The position numbers and the translations under genes are program-made. Shown piece after piece: positions 1 to 8,465 of a stretch of 39,796 nt of DNA; position 1 is the first letter of the stretch, and each line of letters opens with the position of its first letter. The notes below the pieces were generated by a model. The model searched no databases. It was not told the origin of the DNA and worked only from the letters and a program-made list of their open reading frames with translations. Source of the stretch: Nitrospira sp. (GTDB taxonomy: Bacteria > Nitrospirota > Nitrospiria > Nitrospirales > Nitrospiraceae); assembly GCA_020697375.1 (NCBI GenBank), contig JAJFBJ010000026.1, positions 1 to 39,796 on the forward strand. The letters are read 5' to 3'.

Positions 1-772
1 TCTCGCGTGTCGTCAAGGGAAGCCGGACTCGTTTGCCAATGAGATGCCGATAACGCTCGTCGTCGGGGTGCACGGCAACGGCGGAGTCACCGAGTAAAGT
101 TTCGGGACGCGTGGTCGCGATGAGTAGATAGCGTGTAGAGTCATCAGCGAGAGGATAGCGAATCGTATAGAGCTTTCCGGTGATATCTTCGTGCTCCACT
201 TCGATGTCCGACAGGGCGGTCATGCAGCGCGGACACCAGTTGATCAGCCGCTCGCCGCGATACAACAGTCCGTCTTCATGAAGCCTGACAAAGACTTCTC
301 TCACGGCTTCTGAGAGTCCCTCGTCCATGGTGAACCGCTGGCGTTCCCAATCACATGAGGCGCCCAGCCGTTTCAGTTGTGAAATGATGGTTCCGCCGGA
401 CTTCTCCTTCCATTGCCACACTCGCTTTAGAAACTCTTCCCGTCCCAGCATCTCCCTGGATGTGCCTTCCGCCTGCAGTTGCCGTTCGACCACATTTTGA
501 GTGGCGATACCAGCATGGTCCATGCCTGGGATCCAGAGAGTATTGCGCCCCTGCATGCGCCGCCATCGGATCAAAATATCCTGAAGCGTATTATTGAGGG
601 CATGGCCGACGTGGAGTGAACCGGTGACGTTCGGCGGAGGGATCACCATGGAATAGGGTTGTCCGGGATCAGTCGGGTCGGCGTGGAACAGGCCAGCGTC
701 GATCCAGCGCTGGTGCCAGCGATCTTCGATGTCATGCGGACTATAGGTCTTGTCGAGTTGCGGTGTGGACAT
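1..772 (-). CDS. valS: Valine--tRNA ligase, N-terminal part (runs off the window)
   Basis: Class I aminoacyl-tRNA synthetase that charges tRNA-Val in the cytoplasm. The reading frame is open from an ATG at 772 to the window edge, giving 257 codons, so only the N-terminal quarter or so is present. The HIGH signature lies in the stretch [14 protein letters not shown] near residue 45. It is followed by [11 protein letters not shown] and [13 protein letters not shown], which are typical of ValRS rather than IleRS or LeuRS. Further on, [17 protein letters not shown] and [19 protein letters not shown] mark the entry into the CP1 editing domain. The KMSKS loop and the anticodon-binding domain lie outside. 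The start is the first residue of the usual short N-terminal lead ([16 protein letters not shown]). The gene begins 9 bases from the inverted-repeat element at 781-906, so its promoter must lie in or beyond that element. Confidence 0.96.
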   Translation of the reverse strand, partial: MSTPQLDKTYSPHDIEDRWHQRWIDAGLFHADPTDPGQPYSMVIPPPNVTGSLHVGHALNNTLQDILIRWRRMQGRNTLWIPGMDHAGIATQNVVERQLQAEGTSREMLGREEFLKRVWQWKEKSGGTIISQLKRLGASCDWERQRFTMDEGLSEAVREVFVRLHEDGLLYRGERLINWCPRCMTALSDIEVEHEDITGKLYTIRYPLADDSTRYLLIATTRPETLLGDSAVAVHPDDERYRHLIGKRVRLPLTTRE

Positions 773-780
773 GGGTCTGA

Positions 781-906
781 ACAGGATGCTGAAAATACTC
801 GCCGGCCTCGTTCTTGTGTCGCTCTGAAGCTCCACGTACAGAGCGGAATGCGCGTCGCCTCCTCGCTCGCTGCGGCCTTACTGGACGGCCATGTTGAGCA
901 TCCTGT
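781..906 (+). repeat. 126-bp inverted-repeat element, copy 1
   Basis: A 126-bp block bounded by perfect 10-base terminal inverted repeats, ACAGGATGCT at 781-790 and AGCATCCTGT at 897-906. It aligns end to end, at identical length and without gaps, with the reverse complement of 22658-22783, and more weakly with 24435-24560. Shared blocks include the GAAAA run just inside the left end and CTCGCTGCGGCCTT near the right end. There is no coding capacity and no clear target-site duplication. It sits directly upstream of valS. It could be a MITE-like non-autonomous mobile element or an intergenic palindromic repeat that folds in DNA or RNA. Confidence 0.75.
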
Positions 907-1027
907 GGGGATATTCTTCGGTGGTTCCAACCAATTCAATGCGCCGGAGCAGCGACGCGGGCGCATCTTAACATGTGGCGCAAGGGCTCACAAGGTAACG
1001 GCGCCTGGTCTCATGCGGTTGAAAAGG

Positions 1028-1057
1028 TTGTGGCGGACTCAACCCCTGTGTTATACA
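1028..1057 (+). promoter_or_regulatory. Putative sigma-70 promoter with extended -10
   Basis: TTGTGG at 1028-1033 and TATACA at 1052-1057 are separated by 18 bases. A TG at 1049-1050, one base before the -10 box, gives an extended -10. It points at the small basic protein starting at 1132, leaving a leader of about 65 bases. The -35 box is poor (3 of 6), so the call rests mainly on the extended -10. Confidence 0.35.
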
Positions 1058-1131
1058 TCGCGCGGTTTATTTAGTGAGCGGGCTGGCGCAGCATGTCAGC
1101 CAGAAAGTCTGAAACCGAAAAAGGAGCAACT

Positions 1132-1251
1132 ATGCCGAGGGGACGAGAGAAGGACCGGAAGGTTCGTAAGAAGCATCGGAAAAACGTGAAGCGTGTGAAG
1201 GGACTTGCGAAGGCCCGTCGTGCGGCGGCCAAGAAAGTGAAGCGAGGGTAG
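1132..1251 (+). CDS. 39-residue highly basic small protein
   Basis: A short frame from ATG 1132 to TAG 1251 with a strong Shine-Dalgarno (AAAGGAG) about 5 bases upstream and a plausible extended -10 promoter. About half of the 39 residues are Lys or Arg, with a core KVRKKHRKNVKRVKG, and there are no acidic residues after the first few positions. Such a protein should bind RNA or DNA. The KKHRK core loosely recalls the small ribosome-associated AURKAIP1/COX24-type proteins, but the match is too short to assign. A ribosomal or nucleoid role is an inference from charge alone. It is convergent with the receiver-domain gene that ends at 1264. Confidence 0.65.
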   Translation: MPRGREKDRKVRKKHRKNVKRVKGLAKARRAAAKKVKRG

Positions 1252-1263
1252 GCAAGCGGGGGA

Positions 1264-2445
1264 CTAATCTAACGAACTCAGTCTCTTGATCTCTGCCCGT
1301 ATCTGAATGTCCGCCACGTCCGGAACGATCCGCCGGATGGCCTGCTGAATCGGATCCTGGGCCATTTCGCGCACAATGTCATCGGCTGCCTGCCGCGCAG
1401 AGCTCGCCGCGACCTGCTCAGCTTCGTTCTTCACCAGTAGACGAATCGTTTCAAGGTGTTCCTTCAGCGCCTCCGGTAGGTGTTTTTTCATTCCGGTCTC
1501 TGTCACGTCGCCCAGCAGCAGCTCTACAGATTGTTTGACTAGCGGAGGCGCAAGCTCCGAGACAGCCTGACCAACCGCTGTTTCAACGCTGGCAAGGTGT
1601 GCCGAAGTCTGCCGATTCAATTCCTCCCGAATCAACTCACGGATATTGTCCTGCAAGCCCTCTGGGATCAACACCTCCGTCAGTTGTTTTGCCACTTCTT
1701 CCTGCACGGCTGCTCGAACGGCAAGGTTCACCTGCCCGGCGACTTCCTTGGCGATGGCCGGTGGCAGCAGATCGCTGAGGTTTCGATCGGCTTGCCGCGT
1801 GACCGATTGCAAAAGATGGTCGAAGAACCCCTTCATCACTTCCTCCCCGGTTGAACCGACCGGAGAGGGGGCAGCCGAGGGAAGGGCGGAGGCGGCAGCT
1901 TTCTGTGGCAATGGCGACATGGGTATCAGCTCCTTCTCCGTCTCGGTGGAAGCGACTGCGTCATCGGCGGTGGAGGTATCTCGCAGCGAGCCATCACCCT
2001 CATCGTCGGTGGCCGTCGAGGCGGGTGGCCAGGTGCGCGTCCTCGTCAGCTTTTCATTGCGCTGTCGTGTCGTGGCCTGGTCGTTCAGTATGCTGGTAAT
2101 CGTGTCGAGGAGCTGTTCGCTTTGAAAGGGCTTCTTGAGGAAGGCTTGAATACCCAGGGCTCGCAGCTTGCTCTCATCCAGGTTGTCGGAGGCATCTATG
2201 ATCGGGACAATCAGCGTCTCGGCCAAACTGTCTTGCTTGCCGATCGCTTTGCAAAATCCTGAAAAAGTGATGTTCTCGAGATGAAAGTCAGCGATGACCA
2301 GCGCGGGGGCCATCTTGCGAGCTGCCTCCAACGCCGTGGGACCGTCCTGAAATCCGATGACGCGATAGCCTTCAGGAGCAGAAATATGTTGCACCATGTG
2401 ATGCACGGCGGGACTGTGGTCGACCACGAAGATGGTGGCGTCCAT
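1264..2445 (-). CDS. Response-regulator receiver protein with long helical C-terminus
   Basis: A 393-residue protein. Residues 1-120 form a CheY-like receiver domain: Asp9 in the acidic pocket (followed by His, where a second acid is usual), phosphoacceptor Asp53 in VIADFHLEN, Ser86 and Lys105 in FLKKPF. Residues 125-195 are a low-complexity linker rich in Ala, Ser, Thr and acids. The rest is predicted mostly alpha-helical with many Glu, Ala and Leu (for example VAGQVNLAVRAAVQEEVAKQ) and matches no DNA-binding or enzymatic output domain I recognise. It may act by protein-protein contact or oligomerisation. No histidine kinase is adjacent. The ATG at 2445 has no strong ribosome-binding site, so the exact start is less sure than the gene. 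Confidence 0.85.
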   Translation of the reverse strand: MDATIFVVDHSPAVHHMVQHISAPEGYRVIGFQDGPTALEAARKMAPALVIADFHLENITFSGFCKAIGKQDSLAETLIVPIIDASDNLDESKLRALGIQAFLKKPFQSEQLLDTITSILNDQATTRQRNEKLTRTRTWPPASTATDDEGDGSLRDTSTADDAVASTETEKELIPMSPLPQKAAASALPSAAPSPVGSTGEEVMKGFFDHLLQSVTRQADRNLSDLLPPAIAKEVAGQVNLAVRAAVQEEVAKQLTEVLIPEGLQDNIRELIREELNRQTSAHLASVETAVGQAVSELAPPLVKQSVELLLGDVTETGMKKHLPEALKEHLETIRLLVKNEAEQVAASSARQAADDIVREMAQDPIQQAIRRIVPDVADIQIRAEIKRLSSLD

Positions 2446-2615
2446 CGCACTGTACCATTGTTAATAACTCAGCCGACGCTAACAAAGGCCATTCGAACTG
2501 TCAAAGGAAAGGAGAAAGCAGGCCTTTTGACTTGAGAGTTCACGCTGCCTAGAATTCGTCCGCGATGCCGGACGGGACAATCATCCCTGAGATAGAGCAT
2601 GGAGAACCACCGGTC

Positions 2616-3344
2616 ATGATGAGTCACAATCGAATTCAAGTGGTCTTTTTTGATGCGGCAGACACACTTTTTCACGTTCACGGATCCGTCGCGGACATTT
2701 ATCTGCAGTACGCCGAGAAACATGGGCTCAAAAAGACCAGTGAGTCGTTAGGAGCGATCAAGGCGGCCTTCTCACGGGCATTTCGGGAGGCGCCTCCGCC
2801 GGTGTTTGCCGCGACAGAGCCGGCGGCCATCAAGCAATCGGAACGCTTGTGGTGGTTCGACATCGTGCACAACGTCTTTTACCGCGTCGGTATGTTTGAG
2901 CATTTCGATGAATTTTTTGAAGAAGTGTTTGCACGATTCGAACAATCGGATTCCTGGCGGCTCTACCCGGAAACGGTGGAGGTACTCAAGAAGCTGAAGG
3001 ACCAAGGATTCGAGCTGGGTATCATTTCCAATTTCGACTCGCGGTTATTTTCCGTCCTGCGCGGGTTAGGAATTGTTGATTTCTTCGATACGATCACCAT
3101 TTCGAGTCTGGCCCATGCCGCCAAACCGTCTGCGCGCATTTTCCAACTGGCTTTGGAGAAACACGCCGTAGAGCCGATCGAGGCGCTTCATGTAGGCGAT
3201 AGCGAGCGGGATGATGTGAAGGGCGCACAGAGCGCCGGGCTGACGGGAGTGCTGCTGGCGCGACAGGGGTCTTCGAGTCCTTCAAACGGGACGACCATTG
3301 CGAGCCTGGACGAGCTGCTGCCGCTCCTTTCACGCCTGCAATAG
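2616..3344 (+). CDS. HAD-superfamily hydrolase, REG-2/HDHD3-like
   Basis: A haloacid-dehalogenase-fold protein of about 242 residues, presumably a phosphatase acting on a small phosphorylated metabolite. Motif I is VVFFDAADTLF with nucleophile Asp13. The position two residues on, usually the Asp acid/base, is Ala, a pattern seen in the HDHD3/REG-2-like branch. Motif II is IISNFDSRL, the motif III Lys lies in HAAKPSARIFQLAL, and motif IV is HVGDSERDDVKGA. A helical cap lies between motifs I and II. An in-frame start exists at 2565, but family proteins begin just before motif I, and GGAG lies upstream of the double ATG at 2616/2619. Its end overlaps the convergent sirtuin gene by 15 bases. The substrate cannot be told from sequence. 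Confidence 0.88.
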   Translation: MMSHNRIQVVFFDAADTLFHVHGSVADIYLQYAEKHGLKKTSESLGAIKAAFSRAFREAPPPVFAATEPAAIKQSERLWWFDIVHNVFYRVGMFEHFDEFFEEVFARFEQSDSWRLYPETVEVLKKLKDQGFELGIISNFDSRLFSVLRGLGIVDFFDTITISSLAHAAKPSARIFQLALEKHAVEPIEALHVGDSERDDVKGAQSAGLTGVLLARQGSSSPSNGTTIASLDELLPLLSRLQ

Positions 3345-4061
3345 CAACGGGACGATGTCCTTGGCGCGGCCCTGAATCGCCACATCGACGATTCCCGATT
3401 GCGCCGTGGGATCGAGATTGATTTCAGCCACAAAAGCTCCTGCCTGTTTGGCAAGGGAAGCAAATCCAGCCCCTGGATAGACCAGCCCGGATGTGCCGAT
3501 GATCAGGCACAGGTCACACGTATGCAGCGCATCGTCGCTTTTCTGAAGGTCGTCCTTTGCGAGTGATTCACCAAACCAGACGATATGAGGACGGAGGAGA
3601 CTGCCGCAGCTTCGGCATAGGGGAAGGATAGAAATCGGCACATCCCGATTTTCTACGACCAGTCGGCAAGCGGTGCAGCGGACCATCCAGATGTTGCCGT
3701 GGATTTCAGAAAGCTGCCGCGAGCCTGCGTCACGATGGAGCCCATCCACATTCTGTGTAATGAGCCAGAACCGTTCGAAACGTTGTTCCATCTGCGCCAC
3801 GGCATCATGCGCGTGGTTCGGCCGTTTCGTGGCGATGAGTTCCCGCCGCCAGTTGTACCATTCCCAGACCAGGCGGGGATCGCGGGTAAAGGCCTCCGGC
3901 GTGGCAAGGTCTTCTGCGCGGTATCGGCGCCAGAGGCCGTCGGCTCCACGAAAGGTCGGCACCCCGCTGTCGGCGGAAATTCCCGCGCCCGTGAGGACGG
4001 TCACAGACCGTGCCGAGGCGAGCTTGTTTTGAATCAGGCCGAGGGTTGATCCGGTTCCCAT
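3330..4061 (-). CDS. cobB: NAD-dependent protein deacylase, sirtuin (CobB-like)
   Basis: A sirtuin that removes acyl groups from lysines using NAD+, making nicotinamide and O-acyl-ADP-ribose. Numbered from the ATG at 4061, the NAD site is TGAGISADSGVPTFRG (from about residue 24), followed by TQNVDGLH and catalytic His121 in SEIHGN. The zinc ligands are Cys129, Cys132, Cys149 and Cys152. Tyr69 and Arg72 in YNWRR match the Tyr-x-x-Arg pair of class III sirtuins (SIRT5, E. coli CobB), which favour succinyl and malonyl lysine, so desuccinylase activity is likely. A TTG at 4073 in the same frame is an alternative start; neither start has a clear Shine-Dalgarno. The gene is divergent from the ketopantoate-reductase-like gene at 4153. 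No cobalamin genes are nearby, so the symbol follows the family name. Confidence 0.93.
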   Translation of the reverse strand: MGTGSTLGLIQNKLASARSVTVLTGAGISADSGVPTFRGADGLWRRYRAEDLATPEAFTRDPRLVWEWYNWRRELIATKRPNHAHDAVAQMEQRFERFWLITQNVDGLHRDAGSRQLSEIHGNIWMVRCTACRLVVENRDVPISILPLCRSCGSLLRPHIVWFGESLAKDDLQKSDDALHTCDLCLIIGTSGLVYPGAGFASLAKQAGAFVAEINLDPTAQSGIVDVAIQGRAKDIVPLLLQA

Positions 4062-4090
4062 GGTCGTCGGCAAGAGGAGTCAGTCACTAT

Positions 4091-4117
4091 TTCACGCGTG
4101 CGGCCGCATGCTATAGT
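4091..4117 (+). promoter_or_regulatory. Putative extended -10 promoter for the gene at 4153
   Basis: TATAGT at 4112-4117 is preceded by TG at 4109-4110 with one base between, forming an extended -10. Only a weak -35-like TTCACG at 4091 is seen, with a short 15-base spacing. It lies in the gap between the divergent sirtuin and reductase genes. Confidence 0.3.
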
Positions 4118-4152
4118 ACCGGCCTCTCGAACGCAACGGAGTGACGAAACTC

Positions 4153-5520
4153 ATGAAACAGATCATGGTGGTGGGTGCGGGATCGGTGGGCGGTTTCTTC
4201 GGAGCGCACCTCGCAAGAAACAATCCGGGCGTATCCTTTCTGCTTCGACCCAAGACCTTGGAGGCGGTGAAGCGACAGGGTTTGACCATCAAAAGTGCCA
4301 AGGGGAACTTCACCGTCCATCCGCTGGCTTCGTCCGATCCGCGACAATTAGCGCCGCCGGACCTCATCATCCTCGGCGTGAAGGCCTACGACCTCGATGA
4401 GGTGATGGCGCAGTTGGAGCCGGTGCTGACCGACCGCACAGTGATTCTCACGCTTCAAAACGGCATCGATACGGAAGATCGGATTATTGCGCGACTGCAG
4501 CGTGATTGTGTCGTCGGTGGCGTCGCCTTCATCTATTCGAGGATCGTCGAGCCAGGTATGATCGAACATTACAAGCGTGGCGGGGTGGCGATCGGCGAAC
4601 TTATGGGCCATAAGAGCGAGCGATTGTTGCAGATTGCGGAAGTGTTTAAGCAGGCAGGATTGTCCTGCCAACTTAGCGAGGATATTCGGAAAAGCAAATG
4701 GGAGAAGATGTGTTGGAACTGTGTGTTCAACCCCGTCACGGTGTTGATCGACGATAAGGTATCCAAGGCGCTGGACCATCCGGAAATGATGGGCGTGATC
4801 CGGCAGATCGTGGGTGAGGTGGCAGCCGTATCGGCGGCATTGAAAGTGCCGCTGGCGCCCGACATGGCCGAGAAGGTCGTGAAGTGGACACAGGAACTCC
4901 GCGACATTCACACCTCGATGTACGATGACTGGAAGGCCAAGCGCCCGACGGAAATCGATTATTTGAACGGCTATATCGTGCGCAAGGGCCGGGAATTAGG
5001 CATTCCTACGCCGGTGAACGAAGCGTTGACGGCGATGGTCAAGGCCGTCACCGAGAGAGAGCCGTCTGGTCCGGGCATCGTCCGCATCGACGGCGCCGTC
5101 GTCCAGCCTGTGTCGCTTTCCCGTGCGGCGCTGGCCCAACTTCCCAAAGAACATCATGTCGAGGATGTCAGTCGGCTGATGCCCTCGATGCGGGGCCGCG
5201 CCATCCAGGTCAAGGGCCTGCTGGAGATTCCGGCTCTCCAGGTCGATGCCGACCATGTGACCATCCATTCTGTCGACGGGAAGTATGCTGCGACCCTTAC
5301 GCTTCAGCAGGCGCGTGACTTCGGACTCTTGCTGTACGAGCTCGACGGTGAGCCGTTGCCGGAGGGCAAGGGCGGACCCTACCGCCTGGTAACGCCGGGG
5401 TTAGGCGACCTCTGCGCCAACGTAAAAGGTGTGGGTCGTCTCGAAGTGCGAGTGGGGTCTGGCAAGGATACGAGGCCGTCCGTCAGCCCTTCCGAATGCA
5501 CGGCCGACGGGCAGAAATAA
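4153..5520 (+). CDS. 2-dehydropantoate 2-reductase-like protein fused to a sulfite-oxidase-fold domain
   Basis: A 455-residue two-domain protein. Residues 1-305 are a PanE/ApbA ketopantoate reductase: the NADP site GAGSVG at 8-13, Lys185 in KWEKMCWN and Glu267 in PTEIDYLNG align with the catalytic Lys and Glu of the E. coli enzyme. Family members reduce ketopantoate to pantoate for coenzyme A. Residues 311-430 resemble a shortened molybdopterin-binding domain of the SUOX/YedY fold: IDGAVVQPVSLSRAAL, VKGLLEIP, LLLYELDGEPLP, PYRLVTPG and VKGVGRLEV. The Cys that normally ligates molybdenum, expected near HHVEDVS, is absent, so cofactor binding is doubtful. A GTG at 4141 is also in frame, but GGAG at 4138-4141 supports ATG 4153. 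The gene is convergent with the MATE gene, 6 bases away. PanE function itself is likely but unproven, because paralogues exist. Confidence 0.85.
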   Translation: MKQIMVVGAGSVGGFFGAHLARNNPGVSFLLRPKTLEAVKRQGLTIKSAKGNFTVHPLASSDPRQLAPPDLIILGVKAYDLDEVMAQLEPVLTDRTVILTLQNGIDTEDRIIARLQRDCVVGGVAFIYSRIVEPGMIEHYKRGGVAIGELMGHKSERLLQIAEVFKQAGLSCQLSEDIRKSKWEKMCWNCVFNPVTVLIDDKVSKALDHPEMMGVIRQIVGEVAAVSAALKVPLAPDMAEKVVKWTQELRDIHTSMYDDWKAKRPTEIDYLNGYIVRKGRELGIPTPVNEALTAMVKAVTEREPSGPGIVRIDGAVVQPVSLSRAALAQLPKEHHVEDVSRLMPSMRGRAIQVKGLLEIPALQVDADHVTIHSVDGKYAATLTLQQARDFGLLLYELDGEPLPEGKGGPYRLVTPGLGDLCANVKGVGRLEVRVGSGKDTRPSVSPSECTADGQK

Positions 5521-5526
5521 CCTCCT

Positions 5527-6864
5527 TCACGTCGTCGTTGAATGGAATACCTGAATCGTTTTCCATCGCTCCGACCGATAGCGCCAGAGCATCAGCCCCA
5601 TCCGCACCGTCCAGTCTGCGATCATCGCCAGCCAGACGTAAAAAACACCCATCGTCAGCCAGTACCCCGTGATGAAGGCGATCGGGATACGCACGCCCCA
5701 CATGCCGATCATCGTGGCGATCATGATGAAGCGGGTGTCGCCGGCCCCGCGCAGTGAGCCGGCCAAGACCATCGTGAGCGCCAGCGGAATCTGCAGCAGC
5801 GCCACGATCTTGAGAAACACCGTCCCCAGGTCGATGACCGCTTCATCACTGGTGAAGGCTCGAAGCAAGACATAGGGAAAAAAGAAGAAGACGAGGCCCA
5901 TTGCCGACATGATGAAGGCGGCCATGCGGTTCGCTTCCCAATTTTCGAGTTTGGCCCTCGTGTATTTGCCGGCGCCGATGCTTTGACCCACCATAGTGGC
6001 TGCGGCGATGGCAAACCCATAGCCCGGCAGGAACGACAACGATTCGATCGACAGTCCGACCTGATGGGCGGCGTAGGAGACCGTACCGTAGATCAGGACG
6101 ATCTTGGTATAGAGCAGTATGCCGGCTTGTTGGACGATCCGCTCGCCGGAGACCGGTGCGCCCACATGCCAGATCGTGCGTACCAGGTCCACCCGAAGCC
6201 GTTTCGATGGTCGTAAAATGGACCGGCAGCGCAAAAAAAGATACATCGACCCTGCTGCCTCCGCGATTCCGACGGCGACAGCGGCGCCCTTCACCCCGAA
6301 TGCCGGTAACCCCCACCGGCCGTAGATCAACGGATAGGCAATGGCGATGTGCAGGACATTGACCACGATCATGGCGTACATCGGGGTTTTGGTGTCGCCT
6401 GTGCCCTGCAGGATCGATGATAAGACCTGAAGAAAGACGGTGAAGGGTATTACCAGAAAGATAAGCGTGGAATAGGGCAGCGAGAGGGCGATGACCTCCG
6501 GCTCCGCGCCGAGCAATTCCATGACGAAGCGGTTCAGTGATAGACCTAACGTAAGGAGCATGAGGGATATCAGCACGGCGAGTGCCAAAAAATGACGGGC
6601 GGCCTCACCTGCGTCATCCTGTCGGCGGGCTCCCCACAACTGGGCAATGACGACATTCGTTCCGACGGAGAGACCTGAGACCAATGTCGTGGCGATAAAT
6701 GCCAGCAACTGTCCCAAACCAACGGCGGCGATAGGAATGGCGCCCAGCCCTCCCACGAGAAAGACCGCAATGATCCCTTCGGTCCGTTGCAACAGGCTGC
6801 TGACCGTGACTGGAAGAGCCAGCGTCATCACCGACCGCCGGATTTGTGCAATGCCGTTTGCCAT
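5527..6864 (-). CDS. MATE-family multidrug/toxin efflux transporter
   Basis: A 445-residue integral membrane protein of the NorM/DinF type, expelling organic cations or drugs with Na+ or H+ antiport. Two homologous halves of about six helices are seen. The first half carries VSGLSVGTNVVIAQLWGAR and SILQGTGDTKTPMYAMI. The second repeats these as FAIAAATMVGQSIGAGK and GSLRGAGDTRFIMIA, which are the usual paired MATE signatures. The length is normal. The start is ATG 6864, with a weak AGGATGG upstream. It is divergent from the nuclease gene at 6963. It is not in the lipopeptide operon, and a role in exporting that product would be speculation. Confidence 0.93.
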   Translation of the reverse strand: MANGIAQIRRSVMTLALPVTVSSLLQRTEGIIAVFLVGGLGAIPIAAVGLGQLLAFIATTLVSGLSVGTNVVIAQLWGARRQDDAGEAARHFLALAVLISLMLLTLGLSLNRFVMELLGAEPEVIALSLPYSTLIFLVIPFTVFLQVLSSILQGTGDTKTPMYAMIVVNVLHIAIAYPLIYGRWGLPAFGVKGAAVAVGIAEAAGSMYLFLRCRSILRPSKRLRVDLVRTIWHVGAPVSGERIVQQAGILLYTKIVLIYGTVSYAAHQVGLSIESLSFLPGYGFAIAAATMVGQSIGAGKYTRAKLENWEANRMAAFIMSAMGLVFFFFPYVLLRAFTSDEAVIDLGTVFLKIVALLQIPLALTMVLAGSLRGAGDTRFIMIATMIGMWGVRIPIAFITGYWLTMGVFYVWLAMIADWTVRMGLMLWRYRSERWKTIQVFHSTTT

Positions 6865-6962
6865 GGCGCGCCATCCTACCAGACTCAGCGATGCTCGTGG
6901 TCAATTGCCGATCAGAAGGGTCTGGACAATCTCCCCACCGCTTCGGTAGCCTGCAATATCCT

Positions 6963-8465
6963 ATGTTGATATTGCCCCAGCCTTCCGCTCGTCCCTCCCA
7001 TCGGCTGTCGAAATCGCGATACCTTTCCGGGTTGCAGTGCCACAAGCGCCTCTATTTGGAGATTCACGCTCCTGCCTTGGCGACAAAGCCGGATGCCGCT
7101 ACCCAGGCCATTCTCGATATGGGGACGGATGTCGGCGAACTTGCCCGCCAACGGTTTCCCGGCGGGCGTCTGGTGAAGGCCGGGTACCGTCAGTCCCATG
7201 AAGCCTTGGAACGGACGGCCGAACTCATCCGGGACCCCACCGTGCCGGCCATCTTCGAAGGGGCCTTCCAGTTCAACCAGGTTTTGATCCGCGTCGATGT
7301 GCTGGAACGCGCCGGGGTGAATGAACTGGGACAACCGACGTGGCGGCTCGTGGAGGTCAAATCATCCACCAAGGTAAAGTCCACGCATCTGGATGATCTC
7401 ACCATTCAGAGCTATGTCCTGGAAGGGATCGGGCTGGCCGTCGTGGATATCTGCCTCATGCACGTAAACCGGCAGTATGTCTTTGACGGGCGGCTAGATC
7501 TTGGTCAGCTGTTTGAGCTGCGCTCATTAAGCGAGCTGATTCGCCCGAGGCTACCGGATGTCCCGTCGCGTCTGGCTACGATGCAAGGAATGCTGGAGGA
7601 GATGTCTGCGCCGGTCGTTGCGCCGGATGAGCATTGTCGGAGTCCTTACGAATGTCCGTTTTGGGCCCATTGCACGAAGGAGAAACCGCTCCGCTGGATT
7701 TATCATTTGCCGGGGAGTTGCAATACGATGGTTCTGCTTCGAGAGCGAGGCATCGAGAGCATTGATGATATTCCCGACCATGTCGTCCTGACCCAAGTGC
7801 AGCATCGCGTAAGAGACAATCGAGAATGGATCGGAAACGGCTTGCGAGCCGCGTTGGAAAATATCCAATATCCTGTCCACCATCTGGATTTCGAAACCTT
7901 CATGCCGGCGGTACCAAAATTCGTGGATACCAGACCCTACCAGGTGATCCCTTCCCAGTGGTCCAATCACATCGAGTATTTCGATGGTACGCTCGCCCAT
8001 GCCGAATACCTATGCCGGGATGGGCGTGATCCGCGAGAAGAATTGACGTCGACATTGTTGGAATCTCTGGGACAGGAGGGAAGTATCTGCGTGTATTCCA
8101 GTTACGAACGTTCGGTGCTTGAGCGGCTGGCCGAGCGATTCCCATCACTCCGGAGGGAACTCAAGCGCGCCATGGCGAGGCTGTGGGATCTTCACGAGGT
8201 GATCAAAGACCATTATTATCATCCGGCCTTCGAGGGCAGTTATTCGATCAAGGCCGTGTTACCGGCTATCGTGCCGTCATTGAGTTATGAGGATCTTGTC
8301 ATACAGGATGGAGGAACGGCGGCAAGCGAATACCATCGAATGATCTTTACGGTCAGCGACTGGATCGAGAAGGCGCGGATTGGAGAAGCTCTACTGCGGT
8401 ACTGCGAGCGCGATACATTGGCCATGGTAGAGTTGCGAAGAGAATTGAAGAAAAGAGCCGGTTAG
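6963..8465 (+). CDS. DUF2779 family Fe-S nuclease (RecB-like plus RNase H-like domain)
   Basis: A 500-residue putative nuclease. The N-terminal part is a Cas4/RecB-like PD-(D/E)xK domain: Glu99 (FEGAF), Asp112 (IRVDVLE) and Glu131-x-Lys133 (VEVKSSTKVK). Cys26 (LSGLQCHKRLYLE), together with Cys225, Cys231 and Cys237 (CRSPYECPFWAHC), forms the one-plus-three Cys pattern of an iron-sulfur cluster, as in Cas4 and AddB. The C-terminal part begins with HHLDFETF (Asp309, Glu311) and later has VYSSYERSVLERL and CERDTLAMVELRREL, as in DEDD/RNase H-like exonucleases. This is the DUF2779 architecture; a role in DNA repair or phage defence is inferred, not shown. The frame extends upstream to 6846, but homologues start near LSKSRYLSGLQC, so ATG 6963 is preferred. 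The last 4 bases overlap the small gene on the other strand. Confidence 0.85.
   Translation: MLILPQPSARPSHRLSKSRYLSGLQCHKRLYLEIHAPALATKPDAATQAILDMGTDVGELARQRFPGGRLVKAGYRQSHEALERTAELIRDPTVPAIFEGAFQFNQVLIRVDVLERAGVNELGQPTWRLVEVKSSTKVKSTHLDDLTIQSYVLEGIGLAVVDICLMHVNRQYVFDGRLDLGQLFELRSLSELIRPRLPDVPSRLATMQGMLEEMSAPVVAPDEHCRSPYECPFWAHCTKEKPLRWIYHLPGSCNTMVLLRERGIESIDDIPDHVVLTQVQHRVRDNREWIGNGLRAALENIQYPVHHLDFETFMPAVPKFVDTRPYQVIPSQWSNHIEYFDGTLAHAEYLCRDGRDPREELTSTLLESLGQEGSICVYSSYERSVLERLAERFPSLRRELKRAMARLWDLHEVIKDHYYHPAFEGSYSIKAVLPAIVPSLSYEDLVIQDGGTAASEYHRMIFTVSDWIEKARIGEALLRYCERDTLAMVELRRELKKRAG

Noticed and set aside
659..1189. Plus-strand frame of 176 codons
   Set aside because: Lies opposite valS and across the 126-bp repeat; no ribosome site, unnatural composition.
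5527..6864. MATE transporter as part of the lipopeptide system
   Set aside because: About 3 kb away, on the opposite strand and separated by a tRNA and several genes; the operon has its own exporter.
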